The notes under the pieces: generated by a model | Databases searched by the model: none | Seen by the model: the letters and a program-made list of their open reading frames with translations, nothing else | What the model was told of the DNA's origin: nothing | Shown here: in pieces, positions 39,101 through 54,100 of the stretch | How positions within the stretch are numbered: the stretch's first letter is position 1 | Layout: each line of letters opens with the position of its first letter | Translations under genes and position numbers: made by a program | Source: Aquila chrysaetos chrysaetos | Lineage: Eukaryota; Chordata; Aves; Accipitriformes; Accipitridae | Direction of reading: 5' to 3' | Length of the DNA: 64,000 nt | Assembly: GCF_900496995.4 (NCBI RefSeq) | Contig: NC_044024.1 | Span: 11,844,698 to 11,908,697 of the forward strand

Positions 39101-42100
39101 TGCTGCAGTTGCACCCAGGTAGAGCTGATCCCTTCCTTTGGTATCCTCTGGGTTAGAGGGGAGGGCTGGAGTGTTCCCTGGCAGCACTGTGGGGCTAACC
39201 TACTTCAGTGTCATGAGGATGTGCACATGCAGAGTATTGAATTTTCTACATGCAAGCAGCAATTTTAGCTTGAGTGGTTTATTATTCATGGTCCCAAGAT
39301 TCCTGTGAACTCTGTGGGTGATGGCTTTCTTTGTTTTCTTGATGCTCCTGGAGTGGCAGGATGGGGAGGCAGAGAACAGTCTAGCGTTAGATGTTTTTAG
39401 ATGAAGCAAACTTAGCACCAGTCTCACTGATCATTTGATTTCTCTCTGAGAACTGGTGTGGAGGGGGTATTGGTTTAGCTGTGCAGCCAAATTCCTTGTC
39501 TGATGGTTTCCTCCTGCCTGTTGTTCTCCTTGGCTTGGCTGGATCTGTCCCCTGGACACCTCCAGGAGCCCTTGGACAGGACAAGTAACAAGTATCTGCA
39601 CATTCCCCTTGGAAGAGCTGCTGCTTTCCCCCAGAGGTGGCTGCCCTTCTCTGGCAAAGCAGTGCCTGTTGTATGTGCTGTTTAGAAAGTGCTAATGCAG
39701 TTAATTATGCTTGATTAATCACCTGGGGATAATTATCACAAATGAGCTCTAATATCAAAGTAGCATTAGATCAAAATGCTGCCATTTCCCCAACAAAGCG
39801 CATCAACGTCTCACTTGTGGAAATGCAATGTGTCCATGTGTTTTGCACAGCAAAATATTTTTCAGAGAGGAAATCCCCTCTCACTCACTGAGTCCTATGT
39901 GAGGTGCTTCTAGTCCTGCTGGCGTGTGTTACTGTCGCCAGCAAGTGCAATGATGTCTTTGCTGCCATCACGAGCAGGAGCATGATACAGTGCTAAAAGC
40001 TCAGGAGAGGATTCCTTCCCCCATCCACCGAGGATTTGTTGTCCAGGGATCAGCAGCCAGTTTTCCAGGCTGAGTGGCAGGGTACAAAGTGTGCTTCCTT
40101 TGTGTGGCTGGGTTAGGATTTGCTGTCTTCTGTTCCACGGCCTGTCAGAGCATCCTTCCCACCACTGCTCATTCTGGAGAGGTGCAGAGGAGAAGCAGCA
40201 TCTGTGGAGGAGAAGCGGCATCTCAGATTTGCTGTGCAGGCAGGGAATACCCTTGTGCTTCTGTATAGGAGCAGGTGGCAGCTCCCAGTACTGGGGATGG
40301 TGTGAAGGAGGTTGGCAGTTCCCCTTGTTCCCTAGGAACAACAGGACCCATGGTGCTCGCCTCTTCTTGAAGCACAGCAGCCTTGTATGGCGTGGAAATA
40401 AATCACCGTTAGCCCTGCAGGCACTGTGACACACAAGGGCCAGCTCTGATTTAATACCTAGCAGTGAGAAAAGTTCATTGCTGGATAACTGAGGAGCACA
40501 GAGATCCTGCAGAACAGGAGATACGCAGTAAGCCCTTCCTTCAACCTTTGCTCTTAGTGCTGCTGGAGCTGGCACTGCATCCTTCCTCCAGGCATGACCA
40601 TGACCTTCCCTGGAGCTGCTAACAGACCCCTCTGGAAGCCAGGCAGCCCCCTTGCGAGTTGAAAAGCCAGGCAAGGTCAACACGGGGAGGGAAGGGTAGG
40701 TGTCCACAGGCAAGTGCCATAAGCACTAGGCAGCAACCTCTGGATGCAGCGTGGTTCTGTTTCTGCCCAGGTTGAAGCCTCACAGGATGGTGCAGGACCT
40801 TTGTGTGTAACCTCCCGGGCTCCAAGCAGTGCTGCCAGGCCCCGGGCCCCTCTGGAGATGAATCTTTGCTGGAATGAGATCAAAAAGAAATCCCACAGCC
40901 TTCGGTAAGAGTCCCTGCCTGGAGCAAGCTCCAGGACTGGCTTGGCCTTACAGCCTTGCCTGCAGCATGTGTTTGTCAGGAGGTTTTTGAACTTGTTTGC
41001 TTGATGAGCCGTATGAATCCACGGTGACCTTGGCTTGGTTTCCCCTCTTGTCCACAGACCTCCAAGTCTTTCTCCCTATGCTGAAAAGCATCCCCTCCAT
41101 TTCCACCCATCCTGTCCTCCTCTCCCCTCCCCTCCTTCACACTTTCTGCTGCTTTCTCCATCCTCTGCCACTGCTGTCTCTGCGGCTTGTCTCTTTTTGT
41201 CCCACGGTCTTGCTGCCACCTCCTCTGCGCTTGTCCCTTCGCTGGGAGCCCCCTCCACTGCGCGGGGGGAACATGCCTTCCAGACTGTCAGAGGTTGCAG
41301 CTCCACAGCCAGCATGACAGAGAGCTTAACTGGGGCGTGTTAATTGTCTCCTGCCTTAATGCAAGGCTCCTGGAAGCTGCCCAGTCATGTAAAAGCTGAG
41401 GCAAGCCCTCTGTGCTAGCCAGAGCACAGCCCTGACCCACAGGCAGATGCAAAGTGACTCTGTCCTCTGCTCTGGGCTTCAGGGTGATGAATAGTCTCAG
41501 AGTTTCCTCTCCCCAATGCCTCCATGCTTCACCCCACCTAGCAGTGCAGCATCTGTGCTGGCGGAGGGTCATGCATAGACCATGCTGAGGTGTGCTGCCA
41601 GTCACTGGTGGGGTCCTGTGGGTGCCTGGGGTCACCACCCCAGCTGTGGTGCTGTGCCTTCTCTCCCCGGGTAACCTGCTCCTCTCCTGTCTGACCTCCA
41701 TCCTGCTGTCTTCACTCTCCTGCCAGGGCTCGGCTGGAGGCCTTTTCTGACCACAGTGGGAAGCTGCAGGTGCCTCTCCAGGAGATAATAGACTGGCTCG
41801 GGCAGAAGGATGAGGAGCTCTCTGCACAGCTGCCCCTGAGGGGCGATGTCCTCCTGGTGCAACAGGAAAAGGAGACGCATGCGGTATGTTCCCTCACACC
41901 TCCCCTGCAGCTGCTCACTGCTAAGATGAACTGCAGGTGGGCAGCCCTGTCTGGGACCGCTGCCTCGTGTCACTGCGCATGCCCACAGCCTGTGAGTGCA
42001 CCAGTCCTTGCTCACTTCCATCTCTGCTTCCTATGGAATGGCAGAGCCCCAGTCCTGTAGCAAATACCCACAGCACACAACAGGTGGAGCCCATCTGTTT

Positions 42101-45100
42101 TTAGACAATAAATCTGCATTACCACCTCAAGTCATCTGCAGCTGCTGCAGCTGGTAGTGGGCCCCATCACTTCTCTCCTAGTTTCCTCCTTGTGTCCTAC
42201 CTCTGCAACAGAGGGAATTGCCTCTTACTGGCCTTTGCTTTTGGGATCTCAGGGCCTGAGGAGGTCAGTTGGTCTAAAGGCAACCTGGTGGTCAGGACAT
42301 GAGTGATTCCTGCAGTAGCACGTTATCATCATATCTGAAACTGGGGTAAACCCAGACAGATCAGTTTCCTGCTTCCTTGATCAGAGCATTTCCTTCTTAC
42401 TGCCAGTGGCTGTTGGGCTTTAGTTGTTTTTACCTTGAAAACAAAACTGAACTGTTGCTTACTGTTGCTATCCCTCATCCTCGCTGGAGCTAGCCACTTC
42501 CCCAGCGCACAAATAGCCAATCCAGCAGACAGAACCAGTGGGGGGCTGCAGCTGGAGAGGAGGAGAGGCCATCCTAAACCAGCCTGCCTCTGAAGTCTGC
42601 CCTGGCATATGTGCTGCTTTGGGGCATCCTGCTGTTCCTCTCCTTGCTCCTCTGGCAGCTGGACCTGTTGCTGAACAGCTGCTGGAAGGACTGTTTGCAC
42701 AACCATGGTCTCGCTGCATGAGTGAGGAGCATCTCAAAGCAGTCCTGTGAAAGCATCATCAATAAAGCAGCTCCTCTTGCACAGCCCTGGCTCAACACAC
42801 CCTTTTGGTCTTGCTGTTCCACCTCCCCTCTTCAGCAAAGCTGCAGTCCAGACCTCTGCAGAAGCCACCTTCTTGCAGGTGGTCATTCCTTCCACGAACT
42901 GCAAAAATATTTCTCTGTTAACTTCTCTCTGTGTCTCCAGTGAGGTTTGGGCCCTGGAGTGAATAAATCACTGCAGCCCTTGGTGAGAGGGCAGCAGGGG
43001 CACGATTCTCCAGCTCAGCCTGCTGTCTCATCTCTGTGCTTTCCAGGCTTTCATGGAAGAAGTGAAGTCTCGGGGACCATACATTTACTCTGTCCTGGAG
43101 TCGGCACAGGCTTTCCTTTCCCAGCATCCATTTGAGGAATTAGAAGAACCAACCTCAGAAAGCAAAGGTCTGTGGAGCTCCCCCTTCCTTGTTCTCCCAT
43201 AGCACAGCAGAGCTCCTCCTGGGCTGGGCTGGAGATGGTTGGTGTGGCACAAAAAGGCTCATCAGTGCTCTGCCTCGCACCGTCATGCACCAGGCTGTTG
43301 CCAATCCTTTGGCCAAAGGTCAGACTGGCACAGAGCGGTGCTTCTGTCCTGGGCAAAGGCAGAGGCTGCTGGCACAGCCCGTGATGGAGTGCATCTCATG
43401 AGACAGTGTCAGATGTGCTCTGGGGTAGGTTTTTAAAGGGCAGCAGGACTTCTGCCTGTGAGGACAGACAGCAGACAGAGGTCTGTGGACAGGCTGGATA
43501 CCTAGAGGAGTTGGTGCAGAGATGGATACTATTATCACTTGGTTTCCCTCCCTCTTTCCACTTTTCCCTATATTTTTTTTATCTTCCTTTTTCCTGCCCT
43601 CCCTCCCTCTCTTGCCCACTCTCCTCTGGGCTGGGATGTCATTTTTGCTCCCTGTTCCCTTTCTGCTTTGCCTTCACAGATGTCTCTCCCCGGCACCGGA
43701 TCCAAAACATCAGCCGCTTTGTCTGGAAGCAGGCAAATGTGGCCAGTGAGCTGTGGGAGAAGCTCACGGCCCGGTGTGTGGACCAGCACCGCCACATTGA
43801 ACGGACGCTGGAGCAGCTGCTAGAGATTAAAGGGGCCATGGAGGAGCTCAGCACGACACTGGACCAGGCTGAAAACGTGCGTGAAACCTGGGAACCCATT
43901 GGGGACCTCTTCATTGACTCCTTGCCAGAGCACATCCAGTCGACCAAGGTATTTCTGGCTCTGAGAAGGCTCCAGCCTTGGCCCCAGAGGTGATGAGATG
44001 CTGCTTCCCAGGAGGGCAATGCTGCTTCTCCTGATGGCTCAGTCAGCCTCCTTACTTGGGGTCTCAGGGCCCAGTCCTCCTGCCGACAGCCCCCTAGCTT
44101 TGCGAGTGTGGATTTGGTCCGCAGTGTCCTGAGCAATTGGCTGTGCTGAGCACCTTGTCATGGCACAGACCTTACACAGGTACAGTGGCTTAGCATAGAT
44201 GAGCCATTGTCCACATCCCACTTCTCAGGAGATTTGAGTAATCTCCAGTCTGGCTGGTTTGTTTTCTCGGTTTTTTTCTCCCCCTGCTAAAGTACACTGT
44301 GGGAAGGGTTAGTCAGCAGCATGTTGCCAGCAACTAGACCACCCTAGCTTGTAGCAGAGGAATCAGATCCAAGTCCTGACCACTCGCCTGCTTCTTTTCT
44401 TTCTTACCCTGCCCTGTGCCTGTTCCCCCGGGCATGGGACTCCAGCTGTTCAAAGAGGAGCTCTCCCCCATGAAGGATGGGGTGAAAGTGGTCAATGATC
44501 TTGCGCACCAGCTTGCCATCTCAGATGTCCACCTGTCCATGGAGAACTCCCGTACCCTGGAGCAGATCAACACACGCTGGAAGCAGCTGCAGGTGGGAAG
44601 GAGTCAGGACCAAGCACTGCAAATAAGCTACAGGCAGGAGGACGCTGGGGAAGGGCTGTCACTGCTGAGCTTCAAGGATGATAAAGTAAGGCTTGGCATA
44701 GCAGGGATGGTATACCTGGTGTTCCTGGAGGAGGAGAGCATCAGTTCAGTGTGAGGAAAGTGGCTGGTAAATCTGTAGAGGTCTTGAGCAGGAAAAGGCA
44801 ATGGGAGGATCAAAGGATGCTGTGTGAGAAGAATCGGGATCTGATGGAGGGGTCAGTACCAGCTGTGGTTTTGTTGATGTCTCTGAAAATATGGATACAG
44901 GTGAGCTGGAGATGTGGCCTGTGCTGCCTCAGCCTGTGGGAGGAGGTGTAGAGGGCTGAGTGGACTGGGGAATGCAAATACCAAGGCAGGTGAAGAAGGA
45001 AGAGGACCTGCGTGCTGGGGCATGTCTGAGTCCACGCACAAGCCTTCCTGAATGGGGCTTCAGTCTGAAATGCCTGATGGGCTGCCATTGAATTCTTCTG

Positions 45101-48100
45101 TCCCATTCTCCAGGCCTCCATAAACGAACGCCTGAAGCAGCTCCAAGATGCCCACCGGGACTTCGGACCAGGCTCCCAGCACTTCCTCTCCTGTACGTGA
45201 GCAGTTCCTCCTGGCTTCCTGCCATGAGGCTGCCTCTGCAGAGTGGCTTAGCATGGGCTGTGGCACAGGAGAATGGGGTGCAGGGTCCTGTTGCTGGGCC
45301 CAGAGCCACACACACAGCTAGGAAAGGGCCCAGGCCAGTGCCTGGTGCACAGAAACCAGAGCCAAAGGCATCTCCCAAAGTCAGTGTTGTGCTACCTCAC
45401 CTTGTTGGACCAAGGGTGGGACATGAGTGCGGTTCCCCTTCAGAGCGCAGAGCTGTGACACTCGCAGCAGCAGCTCCCAGGTAACGCTGGGAGCGTGCCA
45501 GCCTCAGAGACTGGGTGGGCAAGACAACAGATGGCAGAAAAAGGCAGTCCCCCATACCCCATGTTAGTAATTCGGAGGCCAAAAATGTGCACGTTAAGGA
45601 GGCTTTTGTTCACGTGGTGAGGCAGAGGGATGCTGTTCCTACAAAGCTGAGCTGCTGGTGGCTCTCAGTCCTGCAAAGGATGGGCAGCCAGTTGTGCTCC
45701 AGAGTCTGGGGTCCATCCTTGGAAATGCTGAGCCCAGCAGTGGGGTTTGTTGGCCTGTGTTTCTCTGCAGACCATGTCCTCCTATCTGAAAGGAAGAGCG
45801 ACTTTTCCAGTTGTAGGAATTGATAAGCTGCCTGTGACAAGGGAAAATAGCTGAGGATCATAAAAGGGCTTTCATCTTCTAGATAACAAACATAGGGTGG
45901 CCGGCAGCTGGTATGGGATGCGTCCTCATCTTCCCTAGATGCTGCAGCTGACACACAGAGCATGAGTAATGGAAACAGCAGATGCTGTGGGTGCCCAAGC
46001 CTGGCCATAACAGGCAGTGCTCTGTGTGTGTCCAAATCCCAGCTGCTGTGAGTCCTGCCCGCTGGTGACCACAGCGTTTCCTTGGGCATCATCAAAGCAT
46101 CATGAAGCGTCTCTTCCTGAGTTCTGAGCTCAGCCAGATTCAGAGCCCCCGTCTCAAGAGAGGCAAGATGCCTCTGACAAGACCAGCAGTCTTGCATCTT
46201 ATAGGCCGCATTAACTTGCCCGCTCCAACACCCTCAGCTGGTGATTTGGGAAGGTACAGCCTCTTCAGAGGCTGCTGGCCTCTGACCCACTTGCTGGCAC
46301 AGTCCCACTGGGCTCTCATCAGAAACAGAATCAATGTAAAGGAGCATTTGGTGTTGATCTGACATCTGTGTCTCTCTCCTTGCAGCCTCTGTCCAGGTCC
46401 CCTGGGAGCGAGCCATTTCCCCCAACAAAGTGCCATACTACATCAAGTGAGTGTGCTCCCAACTGCAGCCTGTGGTCTTCTCTGGCCCAGTGGGAATAGG
46501 AATTAGGGACCAATTAGGAGCAGGGGGCAGTGAGCAGACTGGCCTGAGCACTGACCTCCAGCAAAGCATGTGACCCCCAACCTGGCAAAGCCACTCTTTT
46601 CCTGCCTGCTGAGATGCCCCATATGAGGGGGGACACTGGCTAGAAGGAGGGGGGGCCTGGCAGCAAGTGGTTCTGTGGGCATCCTCCATGCTGCTGTGGC
46701 TGGGGAGTGTGCTCACTGGGGTGCAGCAGCCCCAGTGTCTGCAGGCACTGGGGGACTTGCTTCCAGGGCTGGCCAGGTCCTTTTTTAATCTCTCATGGCA
46801 GCTGCTTGATTCCCAGTTTGATTCTTGGTTTCCTTCTATTTTCCTTCCAGTCACCAGGCCCAGACGACATGCTGGGACCACCCAAAGATGACAGAGTTGT
46901 ACCAGACACTGGGTAAGGAGGCTGCCACAAAGCCATTTGAATAGCATCTGCCTTTTCGCAGTTTGGGGTGCTATGTGAGATCCCCCCAGCCTGCCTGCTC
47001 CCCTCTGTGGCACAGGGCCCCCCCAAAGCAATGGGGTGCAACCACCTGCCAGGCTCTGCCCCTCCTCCTACCGCACGCACTCTGCTTCTGCTGGTGGGGC
47101 TGGAGTCTGGGAACAGCAACTGCTGCTTCCTGCCCTGGAGATAAGGATGTCTAGCTGTGGTTTTATTCTTCTTTTCCTGTGTTATTGCAGCGGATTTGAA
47201 TAACATCAAGTTCTCAGCATATCGGACGGCTATGAAGCTACGACGGGTGCAAAAAGCCCTGCGATGTGAGTGCAGGAAGTATTTCCCTCCTGCTGAGTCT
47301 CCCTTGATAAAGGCATTAAACTAACACAAGCTTTTATCAGCACATCAAAGGCAGGAGCCCACCAGGGGACAGGTAGCTGAGGCGAGAAGCGCTAGGAAGA
47401 TGAGTTGTGGCTGGAAAGCTGAGCAAATCCACCAGCAAGGTGTCTGTGTCAGCTTCTTTGCAGGCATAGGGTGGAAATGCCTCAAGGGCAGGTGTTAGTC
47501 AACGAGATTTGAGAACAAAGAGGTCCATCTCAGAGTTACAAAGCTGTGGGATCAGGCAGAGGCTCACCCAGTACCTCCAAAGGAGCCCAGAGAAGCAATG
47601 GATGTAACCAAGAGCAGAAACCAGCCTTGCTGGCAGGGGCAGAGAGGGCTCCACTACGTAAAGAGGAGGAAGGGAGCCAATAAACCTGACTTCTGCACTG
47701 TTGGTAAAACTCCAGTTGAAACGAGGATTAATAGCGAGGTGGATATGATGTGACAGGAGTTAAACAGGATGCATGGGTCTCTGAGAGGAAGCTGCTCCTT
47801 GGGAGCTGCTGAGGAGTTTCCAAGGGAATTGGCGAGCAGGTGGATGGGAGTCTGATAGATGCGGCATCCTTGGCTGCTGGAGAGCTTTTGGTAAGGCCTC
47901 TCGCCTAAGGCTCTGTCAAAATGAAACAGCAGCAGGATGAAGGAAAACCCCTTGTGAATTAATCGTTCCCAATGGGGAGGAGACACAGCCAGGCAGCAGT
48001 GGGGTCCCAGGCAGACCTGTGCTCCTTGACATCTTGTGAAAAGCCTGGAAGAAGGTTGAGTGAGGGTGAGAGGAGGTTTGGTACTCAAGGGAGTTGAACC

Positions 48101-51100
48101 CTGGTGGCGGAGTAGTTTCATGATGCTGTGGTGACCAGGCTGCCCCATACCCGGGGATATTCAGGGCTGATATAGTGCAAATGGGGGAAAGCAGCAGTTA
48201 GCTTTCGCCACCCTACAAAGTTGCCATGCAGAGGTGGCTGGAGAAACACCAGACATGGTGGGGAAATGGGCAGAGAGCAAAGAAGAGCCCTTCCATGTGC
48301 TGCTTGTGCATCTTTGCCCATCTCTTGCATCTCACATGCTGTGCTGGTGCCTTCTTCCCAACCCAGAAATGGTGTGGAAGAACATGAATAAGTACTTCTT
48401 GTTCAAGACATACTTGAGAAGGGCAAAGAGGCTGCCAAGGCAGCTTCCCCATGATGAGAGGTTTGGTGGAATGAGTGGCCATGTAGGAAAGGGGCAGTGT
48501 GCAATATGCCAGAGCCATATGCAGTCATGGGCAGTATGGACATAAGGGTGAGCAGGAGCAATACTGGTGTGTGAACTGGGGTGCCCCAGTGCAACTGTCA
48601 GCAGCTTTGACAGGAGGAGTTTTCCACAGAGTGAAGTTACAATGTGGAAATGGCACGTGATCCCCCAGGCACTGAGAACATAAATAGTCTCAGAAATTGA
48701 AAGATTTTCAGGAAAGTAAGATTGCTGGGTGTTAAACATGATAGCACATACAACCTGTGGCCATAGAAATCTGAAAGTAGGGTAGCCAGGGTAGCTCACA
48801 CTGTCCTAGCCCCATTTTAGGTTTGTGCGCTGACATCCGCAGCCAGTCAGAGCTGGAGACAGGACTGTTCCACCTCTGGGCAGCTGTTCATAGGGTCTGT
48901 GTGGCTCTGTGGCCCCTCACCTCCCCACACCAGCCCCACAGGGACCCAGCATGTGGGAGGCCGGCTCTGGGCACCTGTGGCTCTGCACAGTGCCTTTCAT
49001 GGGTAGCATTTATGTGGCCATGGTTGGCCACAGCAACAGGGAAGGAAGGCCACACAGAATGGTGGTCCAAGTTGACTACAGGTGGAGATGTGGCTATTTT
49101 GGGAGGGGTTTATGGGTGGGAGAGCAATTCTGGGAGCTGTGCCCATCCTGCCAGCATCTTCCCCACCGCAGTGGGGCTGAGACTGCCCCAGGGCAGGGCA
49201 GGACTGTGTCTCCCTCCTCTTGGTTCTCACCTCTCCCGTTTTCCTCTGTGCCTCTGATCCCTCCACCTGTGCTTTCTGTGCAGTGGACATGGTAACCCTG
49301 GCCACGGCCTTGGAAATCTTCAATGAGCATGACCTGCAGCCCAGTGACCGGGCGATGGATGTGGTGGAGGTCATCCACTGCCTGACCGCCCTCTACGAGA
49401 GGCTGGAGGAGGAGCGGGGCATCCTGGTGAATGTGCCACTCTGTGTGGACATGAGCCTCAACTGGCTGCTGAATGTCTTTGACAGGTACCACTCCCTCAG
49501 CATTCCCCTGAGCTGTGGAGCTGTCATGCTTGGAAGGAAACCTCCATGTTACTCTTCCAGCTGGCAGTGCTGCAAAAAGGCCCTGGCCGCTAGCGAGGGG
49601 GCTGCCTGGCGTGGGCTTGCCTTGCTGACCCCCCTGCATAAAAAACCCTCCAAAACATTTGCAAACCTGTGCAATATCTTGCCTTGCAGTGGCCGCAGTG
49701 GGAAGATGAGGGCTCTCTCCTTCAAGACGGGCATTGCATGTCTGTGTGGGACAGAGGTCAAGGAGAAGTTTCAGTGTGAGTGCCCCATCTCCATCCCGCA
49801 GGGCCTGGTGTGGAGTAACCTGGGGAAAGCAGAACTGCTTTTGTTTCCTGGCTTAGCCTTCTTTACCCAGGAAGAGCAGAGAAACAGCTTTCCTGCAGTG
49901 ACTAATCTGCTTGCATCACCACCTCTCCCTCCCTCCCTCCCTCCCCAGGCCTACGCTGCCTAAATTAGGAGGCATTTTTGCAGACTGACTGGTGCTGCGG
50001 TGATCTTGCTTGCATGGCACTATAAGGAACAGCACAGAGAAGGCAAACAGGCAACAGTTATCCAGTGCTTCCCAGAAGGAAAAAAACCTGGGGGTGCATG
50101 GCTGGGAAGTAGGTTTCAGACAAATTAAAGGAAGCCCCTTTCCTCACTGCATTTTAACCATGGTACTCCCTGTCATGGGATACTGTGGAGAAGTTAGCAT
50201 AAGAAACATCAAGGGGTTAAATAAAGGGATTGGGCAGATTCATAGAGGACAAGCCAGCTGTGGCCATTAAAGAAGTGATGTATGTAACCTCTGTCTCAAG
50301 AAGACTCTAAACTCCTGGTTATTGGGAGCTGGAAGGATACTGGTGAAGGTTATTTAATCATAGCTCAGTTTTTCCTTCTGATTTGAGCTCCCTGCTGGAG
50401 ACAGGCAATGGGGCCTCTGGTCTGATCCACACACCGCTCCCCCGTGCCTGCGTCCTGCCCAGCGTATTGGGGCATCAGCCGTGTCTCTAATGGGGCTATG
50501 TGTCCGTCCTGCTGGCAGATCTCTTCAGCCAAGTGGCGAACACTGGGGGACTGTGTGACCAGCGGCACCTTGGCGTCCTGCTTCACGAGGCCATCCAGGT
50601 CCCACGCCAGCTGGGGGAAGTGGCGGCATTTGGGGGCAGCAATGTGGAGCCCAGCATCCGTAGCTGCTTCCGCTTTGTAAGTAGAGTGCCATGGCCCGTG
50701 CCACCCCCTCTGCAGCAGCCATGCTGGGGAGAGTCTCTCGGAGGTGGCAAGGAGCTTGCACGCCATCACAGCTGGGTCCCAGCTCTAAGCAGCCCCTTCC
50801 TCTCCCCTCCCCAGAGCAATGGGAAGCCTGCCATCGAGGCATCCCAGTTCCTGGAGTGGGCCAACCTGGAGCCACAGTCCATGGTGTGGCTGGCCGTGCT
50901 GCACCGGGTGACCATAGCTGAGCAGGTGAAGCACCAGACCAAGTGCTCCGTCTGCCGGCAGTGCCCCATCAAGGGCTTCAGGTAGGGGTTGTGATATGGG
51001 ACCTTGGCCCCCAAGGGAAGTACATGGTGTCCTGCAGGAGGGAGCTGAATTTGCTCTGTGCTGTTGGGGGAACCTAGAGCTCTGCAGCAGCAGTGTTTCA

Positions 51101-54100
51101 GGCAGGCCAGACCAGGTGCCAGCAGAGGGGAAGGAGCAGGATGCTTTTCTGGGGACTTATGCATCAGCACTGTGGGTTCAGTGGGGTGCGAGAGCAACAC
51201 AGACCACCTCTGTCCCCTGCTGAGCTCTTCTTGGGCTCCAAAATGATGTGGTTTTGCTGACTCTCGCTGCTTCCCTGTGGCCTCTTGATCTCTCCAGGTA
51301 TCGGAGCCTGAAGCAGTTCAATGTGGATATCTGCCAGACTTGCTTCCTCACCGGGCGGGCCAGCAAGGGCAACAAACTGCACTACCCCATCATGGAGTAC
51401 TACACCCCGGTATGGAGCTGGGCTGCGCTGGGAGGGTCTTGACTCAGAGGAGTTCCCCATCAACGGCAGCAGCCTTGCAATGTTTAGGCTGGTGCAGCCC
51501 CAGAAGTGGATCCCTTGTATGTTTTCGTTCCCCTCTGCATGCTGGAGGTTGCCTGTGTCCCTGCTATTCTGGGGCTCGTGGTGAGTGGGATGCATGGCAC
51601 CCACTGATGCCCAGCTTGGCTTGTGCAAGGCCCCGTGACAGGCTGACAGAGCTGCCGTGTGCCCTTCTTGCTTCCTCAGTTGTGTCTGCCTCTTCCTCTG
51701 TGGAGTTCGTGCCCAGCCTGAAGGGACTTCTTTCCTGTGGATGGTGACATGTGGTCCCCCACTTTTCATTAAGCAGCGTCTTGATAATGTTTTGTGTCTC
51801 TGCAGACTACATCCAGTGAGAACATGAGAGACTTTGCCACAACACTGAAGAACAAATTTCGGTCCAAGCAGTATTTCAGCAAGCACCCGCAGAGAGGTTA
51901 CCTGCCCGTCCAGTCCGTACTTGAGGCTGACTTCTCTGAGACGTGAGTTGTCTGTGCCCTGGGCTGTGTCTTTCAACCCTGTCTGGTACGTGGGCTCCAT
52001 GGATGGAAGCAGCATCTCAGCTGCAAGACAGGGCTCCCCTGGGAGGGCTGGAGGGGGCACTTGCTCTGGGGGTGATATGGCACCTAGTTCTTGGAGGAGC
52101 AGAGATTTCAGTCTCCCTCTCCAGCCTGTCCCTGACTCTTCTCAGCCCACATGAGACCAGGGCAGCCTCTCCAAGCCCTAGCTTTGAGCGAGAACTGCCA
52201 AGCCTTTCCAACCAGTGTACGTCTCTTCCAGACCAGCCTCCTCCCCGATGTTACCACATGCTGACACCCACTCCCGGATCGAGCACTTTGCCAGCAGGTA
52301 TCACCACTGGGCACTCCTGTCATGCCAGGGCACGGAGCATGACTCCAATGGGTGTGGAGGGGTTTCGGCGCAGACGCATGGCGAGCTCTTGCTGCCCGCA
52401 GCCCCCTCCACGCTTCCCAGCATGCTGCCTGGCAGGCAGAGGCTGGCTGTGGTGGCTCAGGCTGCAGTGCCATTGGGAAGAGGCCTGCACCACTTTGCTC
52501 CTGCCTGGGACATGGCTAATGCCATGCAAATTGGCAGCAAATGCCATGCATTTGACAGCAGGTGTCTTGGTGATGAAGCAGCCTCCATGTACCCTCCTGC
52601 TCTTCTCAGTATGAGCTGCTGGTTGGTTTCTCACCAGGCAGATCCCTCAATGTCTTGCTCTGCCTGTGCACTCACCAGTGCTGCTTGCACACTTCCCATG
52701 GCTGCTGCCTTGTTGTTTGTAATGCCTCTGCCCTCACCACGGGTCCAGGCAGAGTGGGGACCCAAGGAGCACAGGGAGCCTGTAGCTCAGGCCCTAGGCT
52801 GAAGCTGGCACGCTTTCAGCCCTTTGCTTATGTGAAAGGAGGCTGAGCGAGCTGCATGACAGCAGCCCTTTATTCCAGAGACTGTCACCCAAGAGCAGCA
52901 GCGTCTTTTGTTTTCTAAAAAGGCAAAACTCTCTAGAGCCTGTAAAGGAGGGCAGATTGGTGCAGGCCTGCTGGGAGACCCTGCCAGAGAGGGGTCTTGC
53001 AGAGGCTGCCGTAAGTAGGGTGCATCAAGCAGACATTCAGGGCGTCTCTGACCATATCTCAACCTGTTTCTCTTTCCTCCAGGCTTGCAGAGATGGAAAG
53101 CCAGAACTGTTCCTTCTTCAATGACAGCCTGTCCCCTGACGATAGCCTGTGAGTTCTGCCTCCTTTCCCTCCACCTCACCTCCTACCAAGTCAGGGCTCC
53201 TGTGGCTCCATCCCTGTCTAGCCAGGGCACAGAAATGCTTTCCTTCCCAACTCCTTTGAGTCTGAGGCTCTTGGGCACCCCCAGCTACCCAGTGTTGCTG
53301 AGCCACTTCTGAGCTCTAGACTTGGAGCAGCCAGAATGAGCTCCCATATGAAACCATCTCCCTCCAGGCTGTCCTTCCCCAAGGGCACACAAATCTCATG
53401 AGACTGATGTTTCTCACTAAGGTGTTTCTCCACCTGCTGCAACAGGGACGAGGACCAGTACCTGCTGCGCCATTCCAGCCCCATCACCGACAGAGAGCCT
53501 GGGGGCAGCCAGCAGGTTCCAGGAAGCCTCAGCATGGATGACAAAGGAGAGCTGGAGCGAATCCTCGCCCACTTAGAGGATGAAAACAGGTAGGGGCACG
53601 GGCAACTCTGAAAGTGTGGTTTATATCCTAAGGTGAAAGGGCTGGAGAAGCCTGGCAGAGCTCAGAGTGGAGCCAGGGGATAGCTGCTGGGGCTGGAGCT
53701 GGGGATCAGAGGAGCTGAGTGGGCTGGTTTGGAAGGTGTCTAGGCTGAGCCCTAAAACGTTTATGGGAGCACTCAGTGAGGGTGTGCTCTCCAAGGAACG
53801 GAGAAGACTCTGTTCCCCAAAATGTTCCTGCCTCCATCCCCAGAACCTGTTCCCCTCCTGAACCCCAAAATAGTTGAAGTGAGCACAGAGCACTGCTGTC
53901 TCTCTTGTTCCTGAGCCCCTTGCAAACAGTTGTGGTGCTGCTCTGGACCACATGAGGTGAGGCTCTAGGCAGGGCAGATTGGCTCAGGAGGAGGTGATCC
54001 TTTCCCTGCCCTTGTTTTCAGCCTCTTTAGGAAGCAGTTGCATGTCTTTTTGTAAACTGCCTGAGGGGTAAAGCTGCAAGCAGGCCACCCTGTGGTGCAG

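Noticed and set aside
38333-39268. 311-codon plus ORF in DRP2 intron 1
   Set aside because: No domain, biased composition, no splice-consistent neighbours; chance in stop-poor GC-rich DNA.
39910-40713. 267-codon minus ORF
   Set aside because: No family resemblance, no promoter or polyA context, inside a DRP2 intron.
47654-48148. 164-codon minus ORF, considered as a transposon remnant
   Set aside because: No reverse transcriptase, integrase or transposase motif recognised, no terminal repeats seen.
51164-52060. 298-codon minus ORF
   Set aside because: Antisense shadow across DRP2 exons 15 and 16; the plus strand has clear ZZ-finger coding sequence.
51943-52614. 223-codon plus ORF
   Set aside because: Covers DRP2 exon 17 in the wrong frame and surrounding intron; no domain.
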